NCBI GenBank assembly: GCA_036266195.1
Contig: DATANP010000428.1
Coordinates: 1-29,854, forward strand
DNA length: 29,854 nt
Direction: 5' to 3'
From: DATMER01 sp036266195
GTDB taxonomy: Bacteria > Acidobacteriota > Thermoanaerobaculia > Multivoradales > UBA5704
Of this stretch, positions 1 to 8,666 are shown piece after piece (the first letter of the stretch is position 1; each line of letters opens with the position of its first letter). The notes under the pieces were generated by a model, which had not been told where the DNA came from, did no database searches, and was given only the letters and a program-made list of their open reading frames with translations. The translations under genes and the position numbers were made by a program.

Positions 1-1
1 G

Positions 2-967
2 GGCCCCGACCGCGATCGGGACCTCATGAAGGCCGCGGCGATCCTGGAGGAGCTGGTCGATCAACACCCGCAGCACCCCGGGGTGCTGCACTACCTGATC
101 CATGCCTACGACGACCCGGTGCACGCGCCGCTCGGGCTGCGCGCGGCCCGGGCCTACGCACCGGTGGCGCCCGCCGCGCACCATGCGCTCCACATGCCGT
201 CCCACATCTTCGTGCAGCTCGGCATGTGGACGGATGCCGCCGCATCCAACGAGGCCGCCTGGGCCGCCTCGGTCGCCTGGGTGAAGCGGCGGAACCTGGC
301 GGTGGAGAAGGAGGACTTCCACAGCCTGTCCTGGCTCGCTTACGTCTATTTCCAGCAGGGGAGGGTGAAGAAGGCCGGGGAGCTGCTGGAGATCGCCCGC
401 CAGGCCGCTCATGAGATCCAGTCGCCGCGCGTGGCGGCTTCCGTGGGCGGGATGGAGGCCCGGCAGCTCGTCGAAACGGGCCGCACCAGGGAGGCGCTCG
501 CCGCGCAACTCGCCGCGCCCGCGGAAACCAGCCACGCCCAGGGCGCCCATGGCGATACGGCGCGCCCGATCCTGGAGAAGGAGTCCCAGGCCCTGAGCCT
601 CCAGGCGCAGGGGAAGACGGACGAGGCCCTGGCGCTCCTGCGCGAGGCCGCGGATCTGGAAAGCGCGATGCCGCCGCCCTCGGGCCCGCCCTCGCCTCTC
701 AAGCCGGCGCATGAGTTGTATGGCGAGGTCCTGCTGGCGGCGGGGAAGGCGGAGGAGGCGTCGCGGCAGTTCGAGGCCTCCCTGCTCCGCACGCCCAACC
801 GGTCCGCCTCGCTCCTGGGAGCCGCCCGGGCCGCGGCCCGCAAGGGTGACGGCGAGACCGCGCGCCGGCACTATGCCGCCCTGGCCGAGAGCTGGCGCCA
901 GGCCGACGCCGACCTCCCGGCGCTGGCCGAGGTGCGGACTTATCTGAAGGACTCGCCGGCCCGCTAG
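2..967 (+). CDS. TPR-repeat protein, 5' end outside the window
   Basis: The reading frame is open to the left edge (codons from base 2), and the first in-window ATG at 26 has no Shine-Dalgarno, so this is most likely the C-terminal 320 or so residues of a longer protein. It carries the signature of a widespread family of large TPR proteins: HYLIHAYDDP followed by AHHALHMPSHIF and an IQ-like helix-turn-helix pattern with alanine-rich TPR helices up to the end (for example AGKAEEASRQFEASLLRTPN). No catalytic motif is visible. These proteins are generally annotated only as tetratricopeptide proteins and their role is unknown; TPRs imply protein-protein contacts. The last four bases overlap the stop of a small antisense ORF. 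I am confident of the coding frame and family type, but not of any function. Confidence 0.85.
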   Translation, partial: GPDRDRDLMKAAAILEELVDQHPQHPGVLHYLIHAYDDPVHAPLGLRAARAYAPVAPAAHHALHMPSHIFVQLGMWTDAAASNEAAWAASVAWVKRRNLAVEKEDFHSLSWLAYVYFQQGRVKKAGELLEIARQAAHEIQSPRVAASVGGMEARQLVETGRTREALAAQLAAPAETSHAQGAHGDTARPILEKESQALSLQAQGKTDEALALLREAADLESAMPPPSGPPSPLKPAHELYGEVLLAAGKAEEASRQFEASLLRTPNRSASLLGAARAAARKGDGETARRHYAALAESWRQADADLPALAEVRTYLKDSPAR

Positions 968-1158
968 CGTTCGGGCCGCCGGGACTGGCGCACGGCGGCG
1001 ACCACCCAGAGGGCGAGCACCTGGACCGGCGGCACCAGGGCCAGGTGGACGAGCGTCTCGGATGTCGGGCGCCAGCCGCCGCCGGTCACCGAGCGCGACA
1101 GGGCCCAGCCTCCCAGGTAGGCGCAGGTCAGGAGCAGCCAGAGGGCCAGCCATCTCAC
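964..1158 (-). CDS. Small two-helix membrane protein (hypothetical)
   Basis: This 64-residue ORF starts at GTG (1158-1156) and reads VRWLALWLLLTCAYLGGWAL, a clean first membrane helix. A short polar loop (SRSVTGGGWRPTSE) follows, then a second helix (LVHLALVPPVQVLALWVVAA) and a basic tail ending RRPER. The predicted topology is two transmembrane segments with a basic cytoplasmic C-terminus. It fills the only gap between the upstream TPR gene and ppa, and its stop overlaps the TPR gene's stop by four bases, tail to tail. The start codon has no strong Shine-Dalgarno and I recognise no family. The hydrophobic pattern is better than expected from a random shadow frame, but the call remains tentative. 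Confidence 0.5.
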   Translation of the reverse strand: MRWLALWLLLTCAYLGGWALSRSVTGGGWRPTSETLVHLALVPPVQVLALWVVAAVRQSRRPER

Positions 1159-1176
1159 GGCTCTCAGTCTAGAGGA

Positions 1177-1182
1177 TAGGAT
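1177..1182 (+). promoter_or_regulatory. Candidate -10 box (leaderless type) for ppa
   Basis: TAGGAT lies 6 nt before the ATG of the pyrophosphatase gene. With transcription starting about 7 nt after a -10 box, the mRNA would begin at or next to the start codon. A CTCACG at 1154-1159, 17 bp upstream, is a weak -35. The same GGAT could alternatively act as a weak Shine-Dalgarno, so this is tentative. Confidence 0.35.
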
Positions 1183-1188
1183 CGGCCC

Positions 1189-1896
1189 ATGAGCGAGCTG
1201 AAGCCTTCCGACCCCACCTGGGAGCTGCTCAAGCTCCTGTTCAAGCCCCACCCGTGGCACGGCGTCTCGATCGGCGCCGACGCGCCCGGCGTGGTCACCG
1301 TGTTCGTCGAGATCGTGCCGACCGACACCGTCAAGTACGAGATCGACAAGCCGAGCGGACATCTCAAGGTCGACCGGCCGCAGAAGTACTCGAACGTCTG
1401 CCCGACCCTCTACGGGTTCGTGCCGCAGACCTTCTGCGGGGACCGGGTCGCCGCCCTCTCCCAGGAGCGGACCGGGACGACGACGGTCCGCGGCGACGGC
1501 GACCCGCTCGACATCTGCGTGCTGTCGGAGAAGACCTTCTCCCACGGCGACGTCCTGCTCCAGGCCGTGCCGATCGGCGGGCTGCGCCTCATCGACCACG
1601 AGGAGGCCGACGACAAGATCGTGGCCGTGCTCAAGGGGGACTTCGCCTTCGGCCACTTCCAGGACATCTCCGAGGTGCCCGAGGCGCAGATCGAGCGGCT
1701 GAAGCACTACTTCCTGACCTACAAGCGCCCGCCGCTCCCGGAAGATACCGGGAGCGCCGCCGAGGTGGCCATCACCCATGTCTACGGCCGCCAGGAAGCC
1801 CGGCAGGTCATCGAGCGCAGCCGGGAGGACTACCAGGCGCTGTTCCCGGATCTCCGGGACCGGCTGCTCGCCAGTCTCAGGCAGGGGGTTGGTTGA
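1189..1896 (+). CDS. ppa: Inorganic pyrophosphatase, family I
   Basis: This cytoplasmic enzyme hydrolyses pyrophosphate to two phosphates and pulls biosynthetic reactions forward. The family I signature is clear: VKYEIDK (substrate/metal-binding Lys and Glu), YGFVPQTFCGD, then DGDPLDICVLSE, which matches the D-x-D-P-x-D metal-binding motif of the PROSITE pattern. HEEADDKIVAV follows (further metal-binding aspartates and a lysine), and HYFLTYK near the C-terminus. At 235 residues it is longer than the roughly 175-residue bacterial core because of an N-terminal extension of about 40 residues (SDPTWELLKLLFKPHPWHGV) and a somewhat longer C-terminus. The ATG at 1189 is the only sensible start. A strong intrinsic terminator follows, so it appears to be transcribed alone. 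Confidence 0.95.
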   Translation: MSELKPSDPTWELLKLLFKPHPWHGVSIGADAPGVVTVFVEIVPTDTVKYEIDKPSGHLKVDRPQKYSNVCPTLYGFVPQTFCGDRVAALSQERTGTTTVRGDGDPLDICVLSEKTFSHGDVLLQAVPIGGLRLIDHEEADDKIVAVLKGDFAFGHFQDISEVPEAQIERLKHYFLTYKRPPLPEDTGSAAEVAITHVYGRQEARQVIERSREDYQALFPDLRDRLLASLRQGVG

Positions 1897-1903
1897 AAAA
1901 AGG

Positions 1904-1930
1904 AAAAGCCCGGGTTGCCCCGGGCGTTTT
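1904..1930 (+). terminator. Rho-independent terminator after ppa
   Basis: AAAA, then a perfect 7-bp stem GCCCGGG (1908-1914) / CCCGGGC (1919-1925) with a TTGC loop, then GTTTT. It begins 8 nt after the ppa stop codon. The flanking A and T runs would allow it to work in both directions, but no minus-strand gene ends here. Confidence 0.85.
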
Positions 1931-2271
1931 CAGACTCACAAAACGACAAAGAAGAAGACTGCTTGTTGGTCTAAGGAAACTCCCTCCGGTGCCGACAACT
2001 TCAAAGGATAAAAATGAATGGCAGACTTGGCTGCCTTGGGCCGTAGAGTAGGGCCGGGGACCTAAAGAGTCCTCAGAAGTTGGCTAAAACTTCCTCAAAA
2101 AACCTCAAAAAGGGGTAGAATCTCCCAAAGAATTCCCTAGCCGGTGGATAGGGTCGCCGCGCTTCAACGGGGCGGAGCGGTGGCCACCCGTAGCCGGAGA
2201 TCGGCCAGGGACCGGCCTGGCCGGATTCCAGATCAGGTATTTGAGGAATGACTGCAGAAGCCCCATCCACG
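1931..2271. other. Intergenic stretch, relatively AT-rich, no gene seen
   Basis: This segment between the ppa terminator and the first winged-helix/TPR gene is clearly lower in GC than its surroundings, notably 2080-2130. It contains a short direct repeat (CCTCAAAAAA at 2093-2102 and CCTCAAAAAG just after) and a TAGAAT hexamer at 2116-2121 that could be a -10 for the downstream cluster, though I find no matching -35. Short ORFs here have no recognisable features. It probably holds the promoter of the paralogue cluster. Confidence 0.4.
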
Positions 2272-2329
2272 GCGGACGAGGCCCTCTCGCCGAGCGTGCA
2301 GCGCCCTCCGCTCATCTGAAGTCGGAATC
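2272..2329 (+). pseudogene. 3'-end remnant of a lost winged-helix/TPR paralogue
   Basis: Bases 2272-2337 match 5372-5437 with 5 differences in 66. At the second position this sequence is the last 16 codons of the preceding paralogue (DEALSPSV plus tail and TGA) and the gap to the next start codon. At 2272 the same codons and stop are present, but no gene body lies in front of them. The codons DEAL are also alignable to the end of the second paralogue (GHAL), so they are authentic 3' coding sequence. The simplest reading is a former tandem copy upstream of 2330 that was deleted except for its end. Confidence 0.65.
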
Positions 2330-5300
2330 ATGAGCAATACAGGAGTTTCGACGGAGAAGCCAGGCGTTTCGACGGAGAAGCGCGTCTACCGCTTCGACGA
2401 GTTCAGCGCCGATCCTCTGCGGAGGCTCCTGCTGAGGGACGGGGCGCCCGTGGCGGTCACGCCCAAGTCCCTCTCCATCCTCCTGATCCTCCTGGAGAAG
2501 CGGGGAGAGGTCGTGGACAAGGACGAGCTGATCGGCCGCGTCTGGCCCGACACATTCGTCACCGAGGCCAACCTCACCCAGAACGTCTCCGCCCTGCGCA
2601 AGGCGCTCGGGGAGAAGGCGAACGACCATCGCTATGTGGTCACGATGCCGGGCCGCGGCTACTCCTTCGTGGCCGATGTCGTGGAGCTGCCCGAGGCCTT
2701 GGAGACGGCGGGAAGCCCGGCGCCGGAGCCCGAGCCGCCCCCGGAGCCCATCCCCGAACCGCCGGGCCGCTGGAGCCGCTGGCGCCGGCCCTTCCTGGCG
2801 GGGCTCGCCGCGGCCATGCTGCTGGCCGCCCTCGTGGCCGTGCCGGTGCTCCTCCGCGACCGGCTTCCGGCGCTAGCATCGCCCGCGGCTTCGAAGGCGC
2901 AGCGCACCTCGGTCGCGGTCCTCGGCTTCAAGGACCTCTCGGGCAAGCCCGGCTCGGCCTGGCTCGCCCCGGCGCTGACCGAGATGCTCACCACCGAGCT
3001 GGCCGCGGGCGGGCGGGTGCGGGTGGTGCCGGGAGAGACCGTGGCGCGGGCCCGCAAGACCCTGGAGTCCGACGCCCTCGACTCCGAGGCCCTGGGCCGC
3101 CTCCATACCATCCTGGCTTCCGATCTCCTGGTGACCGGGTCCTACCTGGTGCTCCCCGGCCGGCCGGACGGGCAGATCCGGCTCGACATCCAGGTCATCC
3201 ACCTGCCGGACGGCGAGACGGCCTCCTCGCTGGCCGAGGTCGGCACCGAGCCGGAGCTGTTCGATCTTGTCGCCCGCACCGGGGCGAAGCTGCGCGGGCG
3301 CCTGGGCCTCCAGGAGCTGTCGCCCGAGCAGGAGCGGGAGGCGCGCGCTCTCCAGCCCTCCAACCCGGAGGCGGCGCGGCTCTATGCCCAGGGGTTGGAG
3401 AAGCTCCATGCCAGCCGCCATCTCGAGGCGGTGAAGCTCCTCCAGCAGGCGGCCGGGGCCGATCCGCGCTCGGCGTCCATCCACGCCGCCCTGTCGCAGA
3501 CCTGGGCCGGTCTGGGCTACGACGCCAGGGCCGCGGGTGAGGCGCGGCAGGCGATCGAGCTTTCCGACGGCCTGCCACGGCCGGAGCGGCTCGCCATCCA
3601 GGCGCGGTTCTACGGGGCGGGCAAGCAGTGGAGCCGGGCTAGCGAGATCTACCGCTCCCTCTGGACCTTCTATCCCGACGACCTGGAGTACGGCCTGCAG
3701 CTCGCGACCGCGCTCTATCTGAGCGGGAACGGCTCCGAGGCTCTTGCCACCCTGGCCGAGCTGCGCAAGCTTCCCCCTCCGAGCGGCCTGGACTCGCGCA
3801 TCGACTTCGTCGAGGCCAAGGCCCGCTTCCGGCTCTCCGACCTGCCCGGCGCCGTGCAGTCCGCCGCCGCGGCCGAGGCCAAGGGGCACGCCTCCGGCGA
3901 GCGCCTGATGGAGGCCCAGGCCCTTGTGGTCGCCGGCCAGGCGCTCACGGTCGAGGGCAGGAAGGACGAAGCCATCCGCGCGTTCGAGAAGGCCCGCACC
4001 CTGTTCGCGGCCGAGGGCGACGAGTGGGGTGTCTGCAGCGCCCTGGCCAACCATGGGATCCTGCTCTACCGGCAGGGCGACCTGGCCGGCTCCGAGAGGC
4101 TCCACCTCCAGGCTCTCGCCCTCGCCAGGAAGGTCGGCAACGTCACGGGTCTCGCGGCCGAGTACGGCAACCTGAGCCTGCTGTACCAGGACAGGGGGGA
4201 TCTGCCGCGGGCTTTGGACTACCTGAAGCTCGAGCACGAGCAGCTCGACGAAATGGAGGAGCCCTTCCTCAAGTCGCGGGCGCTCTCCGGGGGCGCGGTC
4301 ATCCTCCGGCTCCAGGGCGACCTGGCGGGCGCGCGGGCCCGCCTGGAGGAGGCCGCCGCCCTCGGACGGAAGATGCGCAGCCCGAGCGAGGAAGCCAGGG
4401 CGCTGCACAATCTGGCGTCGGTCCTGGTCTGGAGCGGGCAGGTCCGCGAGGCCGGCCGCCAAGCCGAGCGGGCCTACAGACTGGTCGAGGACCGGCGGGA
4501 CCTGGTCCAGGCCAGCTCGTCGCTGGCCGCCTGGGCCGACGTCGCGGCCCGGCTCGGGGACCTGGAGACCGCGCGGAAGCGATACGACGAGGCCCTTGCG
4601 CTCAGACGGCAGGCAGGAGATAGGATCGGCATCGGCCAACTCCTGGGATCGATGGCGTGCCTTCAGTCTCTGGCCGGAGATCTGCCCGGTGCCCGGGCAA
4701 GGAGCGAGGAACAGTTCCGCATGGCGCTCGCGACGGAATCACGGACACTCCACGCCTGGAGCCTCCAGGGACTGGCCCGCAGCCGCGCGGCGGCCGGGTT
4801 CCCGGGAGAGGCGCGGCAGCTGCTCCGGCAGGCCCTGTCGGAGAGCACCGCCATGAGCGAGCACCTGAGGGCCATGCTGGTCCGCGTCGACCTGGCGAAG
4901 CTGGCGCTCGACGAGCCCGACGGCGCCGAGCCGGCGGCCCGGCTCGCGGGCGAGACGGCGGCCTGGTTCCGGCAGCGGGGCAACTCCTGGGGCGAGGCCG
5001 AAGCCTCCGCGGTCCTGGCGCAGGCCCTGGCCCGGCAGGGGAAGCGCGCCGAAGCCCTGGCCGCCGTGGACCGGGTGCGCGGGCTGACCGACAGGGGAGA
5101 GGACCGCGCCCTGGCCCTCTCCGTGGCCCCGCGGCTGGCGCTGGCCCGCGCACTGGTCGGCGCCCTGGCCGGCGAAAATGCCGAGGCGCGGATCGACGCC
5201 GCCGGGGCGGCCGAGGAGGCGCAGCGGCGCGGGTTCGTCGTCGTCTCCCTGGAGGCCCGCCTGGTCCAGGGCTGGATCGAGACAGAGCAGGGCGATCCGG

Positions 5301-5419
5301 GCGGCCGCAAGCGGATCGAGGAGGTTCGGAAGGAAGCTCAGGCGCGGGGGCTCGGCCTGCTCGTGCGGCATGCGGACGAGGCCCTCTCGCCGAGCGTGCA
5401 GCACCCCCCTCTCATCTGA
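2330..5419 (+). CDS. CadC-like winged-helix transmembrane regulator with TPR array (copy 1)
   Basis: A 1029-residue predicted membrane-bound transcription regulator. Residues about 19-117 form an OmpR/PhoB/CadC-type winged helix (Trans_reg_C): FDEFSADPLRRLLLRDG, VVDKDELIGRVWPD, NLTQNVSALRKALGE, YVVTMPGRGYSF. A proline-rich linker (125-147) leads to one transmembrane helix at about 155-175. Beyond the membrane, residues about 193-330 form an alpha/beta domain beginning TSVAVLGFKDLSGK, of the type found in bacterial TPR/cyclase fusions. From about 345 to the end there are many TPR-like helical pairs. No phospho-acceptor domain is present, so signalling would be one-component through the membrane. 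The start at 2330 sits at the duplicated junction sequence shared with copy 2. The N-terminus contains a 21-bp in-frame duplication (GVSTEKP, GVSTEKR). Copy 2 follows after 10 nt, probably in one operon. The signal sensed and the target genes are unknown. Confidence 0.9.
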   Translation: MSNTGVSTEKPGVSTEKRVYRFDEFSADPLRRLLLRDGAPVAVTPKSLSILLILLEKRGEVVDKDELIGRVWPDTFVTEANLTQNVSALRKALGEKANDHRYVVTMPGRGYSFVADVVELPEALETAGSPAPEPEPPPEPIPEPPGRWSRWRRPFLAGLAAAMLLAALVAVPVLLRDRLPALASPAASKAQRTSVAVLGFKDLSGKPGSAWLAPALTEMLTTELAAGGRVRVVPGETVARARKTLESDALDSEALGRLHTILASDLLVTGSYLVLPGRPDGQIRLDIQVIHLPDGETASSLAEVGTEPELFDLVARTGAKLRGRLGLQELSPEQEREARALQPSNPEAARLYAQGLEKLHASRHLEAVKLLQQAAGADPRSASIHAALSQTWAGLGYDARAAGEARQAIELSDGLPRPERLAIQARFYGAGKQWSRASEIYRSLWTFYPDDLEYGLQLATALYLSGNGSEALATLAELRKLPPPSGLDSRIDFVEAKARFRLSDLPGAVQSAAAAEAKGHASGERLMEAQALVVAGQALTVEGRKDEAIRAFEKARTLFAAEGDEWGVCSALANHGILLYRQGDLAGSERLHLQALALARKVGNVTGLAAEYGNLSLLYQDRGDLPRALDYLKLEHEQLDEMEEPFLKSRALSGGAVILRLQGDLAGARARLEEAAALGRKMRSPSEEARALHNLASVLVWSGQVREAGRQAERAYRLVEDRRDLVQASSSLAAWADVAARLGDLETARKRYDEALALRRQAGDRIGIGQLLGSMACLQSLAGDLPGARARSEEQFRMALATESRTLHAWSLQGLARSRAAAGFPGEARQLLRQALSESTAMSEHLRAMLVRVDLAKLALDEPDGAEPAARLAGETAAWFRQRGNSWGEAEASAVLAQALARQGKRAEALAAVDRVRGLTDRGEDRALALSVAPRLALARALVGALAGENAEARIDAAGAAEEAQRRGFVVVSLEARLVQGWIETEQGDPGGRKRIEEVRKEAQARGLGLLVRHADEALSPSVQHPPLI
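2341..2382 (+). repeat. 21-bp in-frame tandem duplication in the N-terminus of copy 1
   Basis: Bases 2341-2361 and 2362-2382 are two 21-bp units differing at two positions, encoding GVSTEKP then GVSTEKR. Copy 2 has a single unit (GAPTEKR), so the duplication occurred after the paralogues split. It lengthens the disordered segment before the winged helix by seven residues. Confidence 0.8.
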
Positions 5420-5429
5420 AGCCGGGATC

Positions 5430-8400
5430 ATGAGCACGGCAGGAGCTCCGACGGAGAAGCGCTTCTACCGCTTCGACGAATTCAGCGCCGATCCTCTGCG
5501 CAGGGTCCTGCTGCGCGACGGCGAGCCTGTCGCGATCACGCCGAAGGCCTTCTCCATCCTCCTCGTCCTGCTGGAGAACCGGGGCGCGGTGGTCTCCAAG
5601 GAGGAGCTGATCCGCCAGGTCTGGGCCAGCGTCTACGTCTCGGATGCGAACCTCACCCAGACCGTGTCCTCCCTGCGCAAGGCGCTCGGCGACCGCACCG
5701 GCGACCGGCGCTACGTCGTGACCGTGCCGGGCCAGGGCTACTGCTTCGCCGGGCCGGTATCGGAGGCTTCCGAGGAGAAGAAGGAGGAGACGGAGGAGGT
5801 CTCCGCGTTCCAGCCGTATCCGGGGAGCCGGCCCTCGACCGGCACCTTTCCCATCTTCCCCGAGACGGAGAAGACCGGCCCGATCCCGGCCGATCTCCGC
5901 AAGCCCGTGCGCGAGAACCTGCTGCGGATCGCCCTGGGCCTCGCCTGCCTGGCCGGTCTCCTCGGCCTGTCCTTCTATCTCTCCCGGCTCGACCGCGGAC
6001 CCCTTGCCCTGCCCGCGGACCTCGGGACCTCCTCCCACTCCCGGCGGCCCTCCGTGGCCGTGCTGGGGTTCCGCGACCTCTCGGGAAAGGCCGGAACGCA
6101 GTGGCTCGGCTCCGCCCTGACCGAGATGCTCAACACCGAGCTTGCGGCCGGAGGCCGGCTGCGGGTGGTCTCGCGGGAGAACGTGTCCCGCGCCCGGCAG
6201 GTCCTGGACCTACCGCAGTCCGGCACCCTCGACCAGGACGACCTGGAGAGGGTCCACTCGATCGTCGGCTCCGACCTGCTGGTGATCGGCACCTACCTCG
6301 TGCTCGAAGAGGGCGGAGCACGGCGCATCCGTCTCGACGTCCGGGTCGTGGAAGTCGCGAGCGGCGACATCGCCGCCTCCCTGGTCGAGGTGGGCGAAGA
6401 GGCCGGCCTGTTCGAGCTGGTGTCGCGCACCGGCGCCCGGCTGCGCGAAATGCTCGGCTTCGAGGGGCTCTCGCCCCGGCAGGCGCGCTCGGCCCGCGCC
6501 CTTCAGCCCGCCGATCCGGAGGCCATGCGTCTTTACAATGACGGACTGGAGCGGCTGCGCTCGTCCGACGCCCCGCGCGCCCTGGAGGCGCTCCGGCGAG
6601 CGGCCGGGATCGAGCCCAACTCGGCCGTGATCCGCTCCGCGCTCTCCGAGGCCTACGGGATGCTCGGCTACGACGAACAGGCCCTCGCCGAGGAGAAGCG
6701 GGCCGTGGCGTTCGCGGGCGAGCTGCCGCGGGAGCCGCGCCTCGGCATCCAGGCGCGCTTCCACGAGCTCAGCCGGGACTGGAACCAGGCGAGCGAGACC
6801 TACCGCTCCCTCTGGACCTTCTATCCGGACAACCTCGAATACGGCCTCAAGCTCGCCAACTGCCTGATGCGCGGCGGGCGCCCGGCCGAGGCCCAGGAGA
6901 CGGTCGCGGCCCTGCGCCGGCTGCCGCCGCCCGAGAGCGAGGACGCCCGCATCGACGTGCTGGAGGCGCGCATCGCCCTCCGCCTCGCCGACCCGGCCCT
7001 GGAGCTGCGCGCCGCCGAGGCCGCCGTGGCCAAGGGGCGGCGCTTCGGCGAGACGGCGGTCCTGATCCAGGGCCTCGTCTTCCAGGGCGACGCGCTCCTC
7101 ACCCTGGGGCGGGTCGACCCGGCGGTCGGGAGCTTCCGCCAAGCCCTCGACCTGGCGAAGAACGGCGACAGCCCGATGACCCTCGGCATGGCCTACGGCA
7201 ACCTCGGCGTCGCCCTGATGAGGCGGGGCGACCTCGCCGAGGCCGAGACCGAGACCCGGGAGGCGCTCGCCATCGCCGAGCGGATCGGTACGGATGTGGG
7301 CATCGCCGCGCAGAACGAGGTCCTGGGGGACCTGCACCGGTTGCGGGGAGAGCTGGGGGAGGCGCAGGCCCATCTGGAAAAGGCGCTGGAGGTCTACCTC
7401 CGCCTCGGAGACCGGACACTCCAGGGCCGCGTCCGGAGCAACCTCGGCCTGATCCTGTGGGCGCGGGGGGACCTCGATGCGGCCCGGAGCTCGCTGGAGC
7501 AGGCGCTGGCCCTGAGCCGCGAGACCGGCAACCGCGCCATTCCCGCCGTGGCCCTCACCCATGTGGGCCGGATCCTGGAGCGCCAGGGGAAGCTGCAGGA
7601 AGCCCTGCGCCGGCACGAGGAGGCCTTCTCCCGCTTCCGCAAGCTCGGCGACCCCGGCCAGTCCGCCGGAGCCCTGGCCCAGTCCGCGGTCGTGCTCGGC
7701 CGCCTGGGCCGGCCCGGCGACCTGGAGACCGCCCGCAAGCGCTTCGAGCAGGTCCTCCAGACCCGGCGGCGCCTCGGCGACCGCATCGGCATTGCCGAGG
7801 TCCTCGGCGCCCTGTCCAACCTCCAATACCGCAAGGGCGACCTGGGCTCCGCCCGCCGCCTGGCCGACCGCGAAGCGCAGATCGCCGCCGAGACCGGTTC
7901 CCTCAGTCTCGCCGCCGACGCTCTCCGCGCCACGGCCCGCGCCGACCAGGCCGCGGACCGCCTCCCCCAGGCCCGGCGCTCCCTGGAGACGGCGCTCGAA
8001 ACTCTCGGTCCCGATCCCAGCCTCGCGGCGACCGACCTCCGCCTCGACCTCGCGCGCCTGGCCGTCTCCGAAGAGAGCTTCGACGAGGCCGGCCGGCTTG
8101 CGGACGAGGTCGCCTCCTGGTGCGCAGACCGTGAGATGATCGACGGCGAAGTCGAAGCCCTGTCACTGCTGGCCGACGCCTACCTGCGCCAGGGGCGGCT
8201 CGACGACGCCCGGCACGCCGCCGAGCGCGCGAGGATGTTGCTCGGGGAGAGCGCCGACCAGGAGCTGAGGGTCCGGGCCGCGGCCCGGCTGGCCCGTGTC
8301 GATGCGGCCGCGGGCGAGACCGGAGAGGCGGCCGGAGAGCTGTGGCGCGAGCTGGAGGCCGCCCAGGCGTCCGGCCTGGCCGCCGCGGCGCTGGAGGCGC

Positions 8401-8666
8401 GGCTCGCCCTGGGCGAGGTCCTGCTCGCCGCCGGCGACGCGACCGGCGGACGGGCCGCTCTCCTGGAAGTGCGGAAGGAAGCCGAAGGCAGGGGGTTCGC
8501 GAGGCTTGTCCGCGAGGCCGGGCACGCTCTCGAAACGGGAGGAGTCCTCAGCGGATGGAAGAGCGCGAGGGAGGCCGGACGGAGCCCCGGCTCCTGCAAT
8601 TCGACGACTTCCGGGTCGAGCCGGTGGCCCGCGTGCTCTGGCGCGGCGACGAGCCGGTCGCGCTGA
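5430..8666 (+). CDS. CadC-like winged-helix transmembrane regulator with TPR array (copy 2)
   Basis: A 1078-residue paralogue of the preceding gene. The winged helix lies at about residues 10-108 (FYRFDEFSADPLRRVLLRDG, VVSKEELIRQVWAS, NLTQTVSSLRKALGD, YVVTVPGQGYCF). A long acidic linker (SEEKKEETEEVS) follows, then a membrane helix at about 163-185 (IALGLACLAGLLGLSFYL), the outer alpha/beta domain from about 207 (PSVAVLGFRDLSGK), and TPRs from about 385. The ATG at 5430 is chosen by homology with copy 1; the open frame extends upstream but overlaps copy 1. The C-terminus runs about 37 residues past the start of the next gene. This tail (SAREAGRSPGSCNS and on) has no counterpart in copy 1 and is only a frame shadow of the next gene's winged-helix region, so the original stop has probably been lost. 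Function is inferred as membrane-embedded transcription control; the target is unknown. Confidence 0.9.
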   Translation: MSTAGAPTEKRFYRFDEFSADPLRRVLLRDGEPVAITPKAFSILLVLLENRGAVVSKEELIRQVWASVYVSDANLTQTVSSLRKALGDRTGDRRYVVTVPGQGYCFAGPVSEASEEKKEETEEVSAFQPYPGSRPSTGTFPIFPETEKTGPIPADLRKPVRENLLRIALGLACLAGLLGLSFYLSRLDRGPLALPADLGTSSHSRRPSVAVLGFRDLSGKAGTQWLGSALTEMLNTELAAGGRLRVVSRENVSRARQVLDLPQSGTLDQDDLERVHSIVGSDLLVIGTYLVLEEGGARRIRLDVRVVEVASGDIAASLVEVGEEAGLFELVSRTGARLREMLGFEGLSPRQARSARALQPADPEAMRLYNDGLERLRSSDAPRALEALRRAAGIEPNSAVIRSALSEAYGMLGYDEQALAEEKRAVAFAGELPREPRLGIQARFHELSRDWNQASETYRSLWTFYPDNLEYGLKLANCLMRGGRPAEAQETVAALRRLPPPESEDARIDVLEARIALRLADPALELRAAEAAVAKGRRFGETAVLIQGLVFQGDALLTLGRVDPAVGSFRQALDLAKNGDSPMTLGMAYGNLGVALMRRGDLAEAETETREALAIAERIGTDVGIAAQNEVLGDLHRLRGELGEAQAHLEKALEVYLRLGDRTLQGRVRSNLGLILWARGDLDAARSSLEQALALSRETGNRAIPAVALTHVGRILERQGKLQEALRRHEEAFSRFRKLGDPGQSAGALAQSAVVLGRLGRPGDLETARKRFEQVLQTRRRLGDRIGIAEVLGALSNLQYRKGDLGSARRLADREAQIAAETGSLSLAADALRATARADQAADRLPQARRSLETALETLGPDPSLAATDLRLDLARLAVSEESFDEAGRLADEVASWCADREMIDGEVEALSLLADAYLRQGRLDDARHAAERARMLLGESADQELRVRAAARLARVDAAAGETGEAAGELWRELEAAQASGLAAAALEARLALGEVLLAAGDATGGRAALLEVRKEAEGRGFARLVREAGHALETGGVLSGWKSAREAGRSPGSCNSTTSGSSRWPACSGAATSRSR

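Noticed and set aside
1254..2051. Plus-strand ORF extending past ppa
   Set aside because: Frame shadow of ppa, arginine-rich, running through the terminator.
2073..2315. Minus-strand ORF upstream of the first winged-helix gene
   Set aside because: It lies over the junction remnant and promoter region, has no recognisable similarity and no Shine-Dalgarno.
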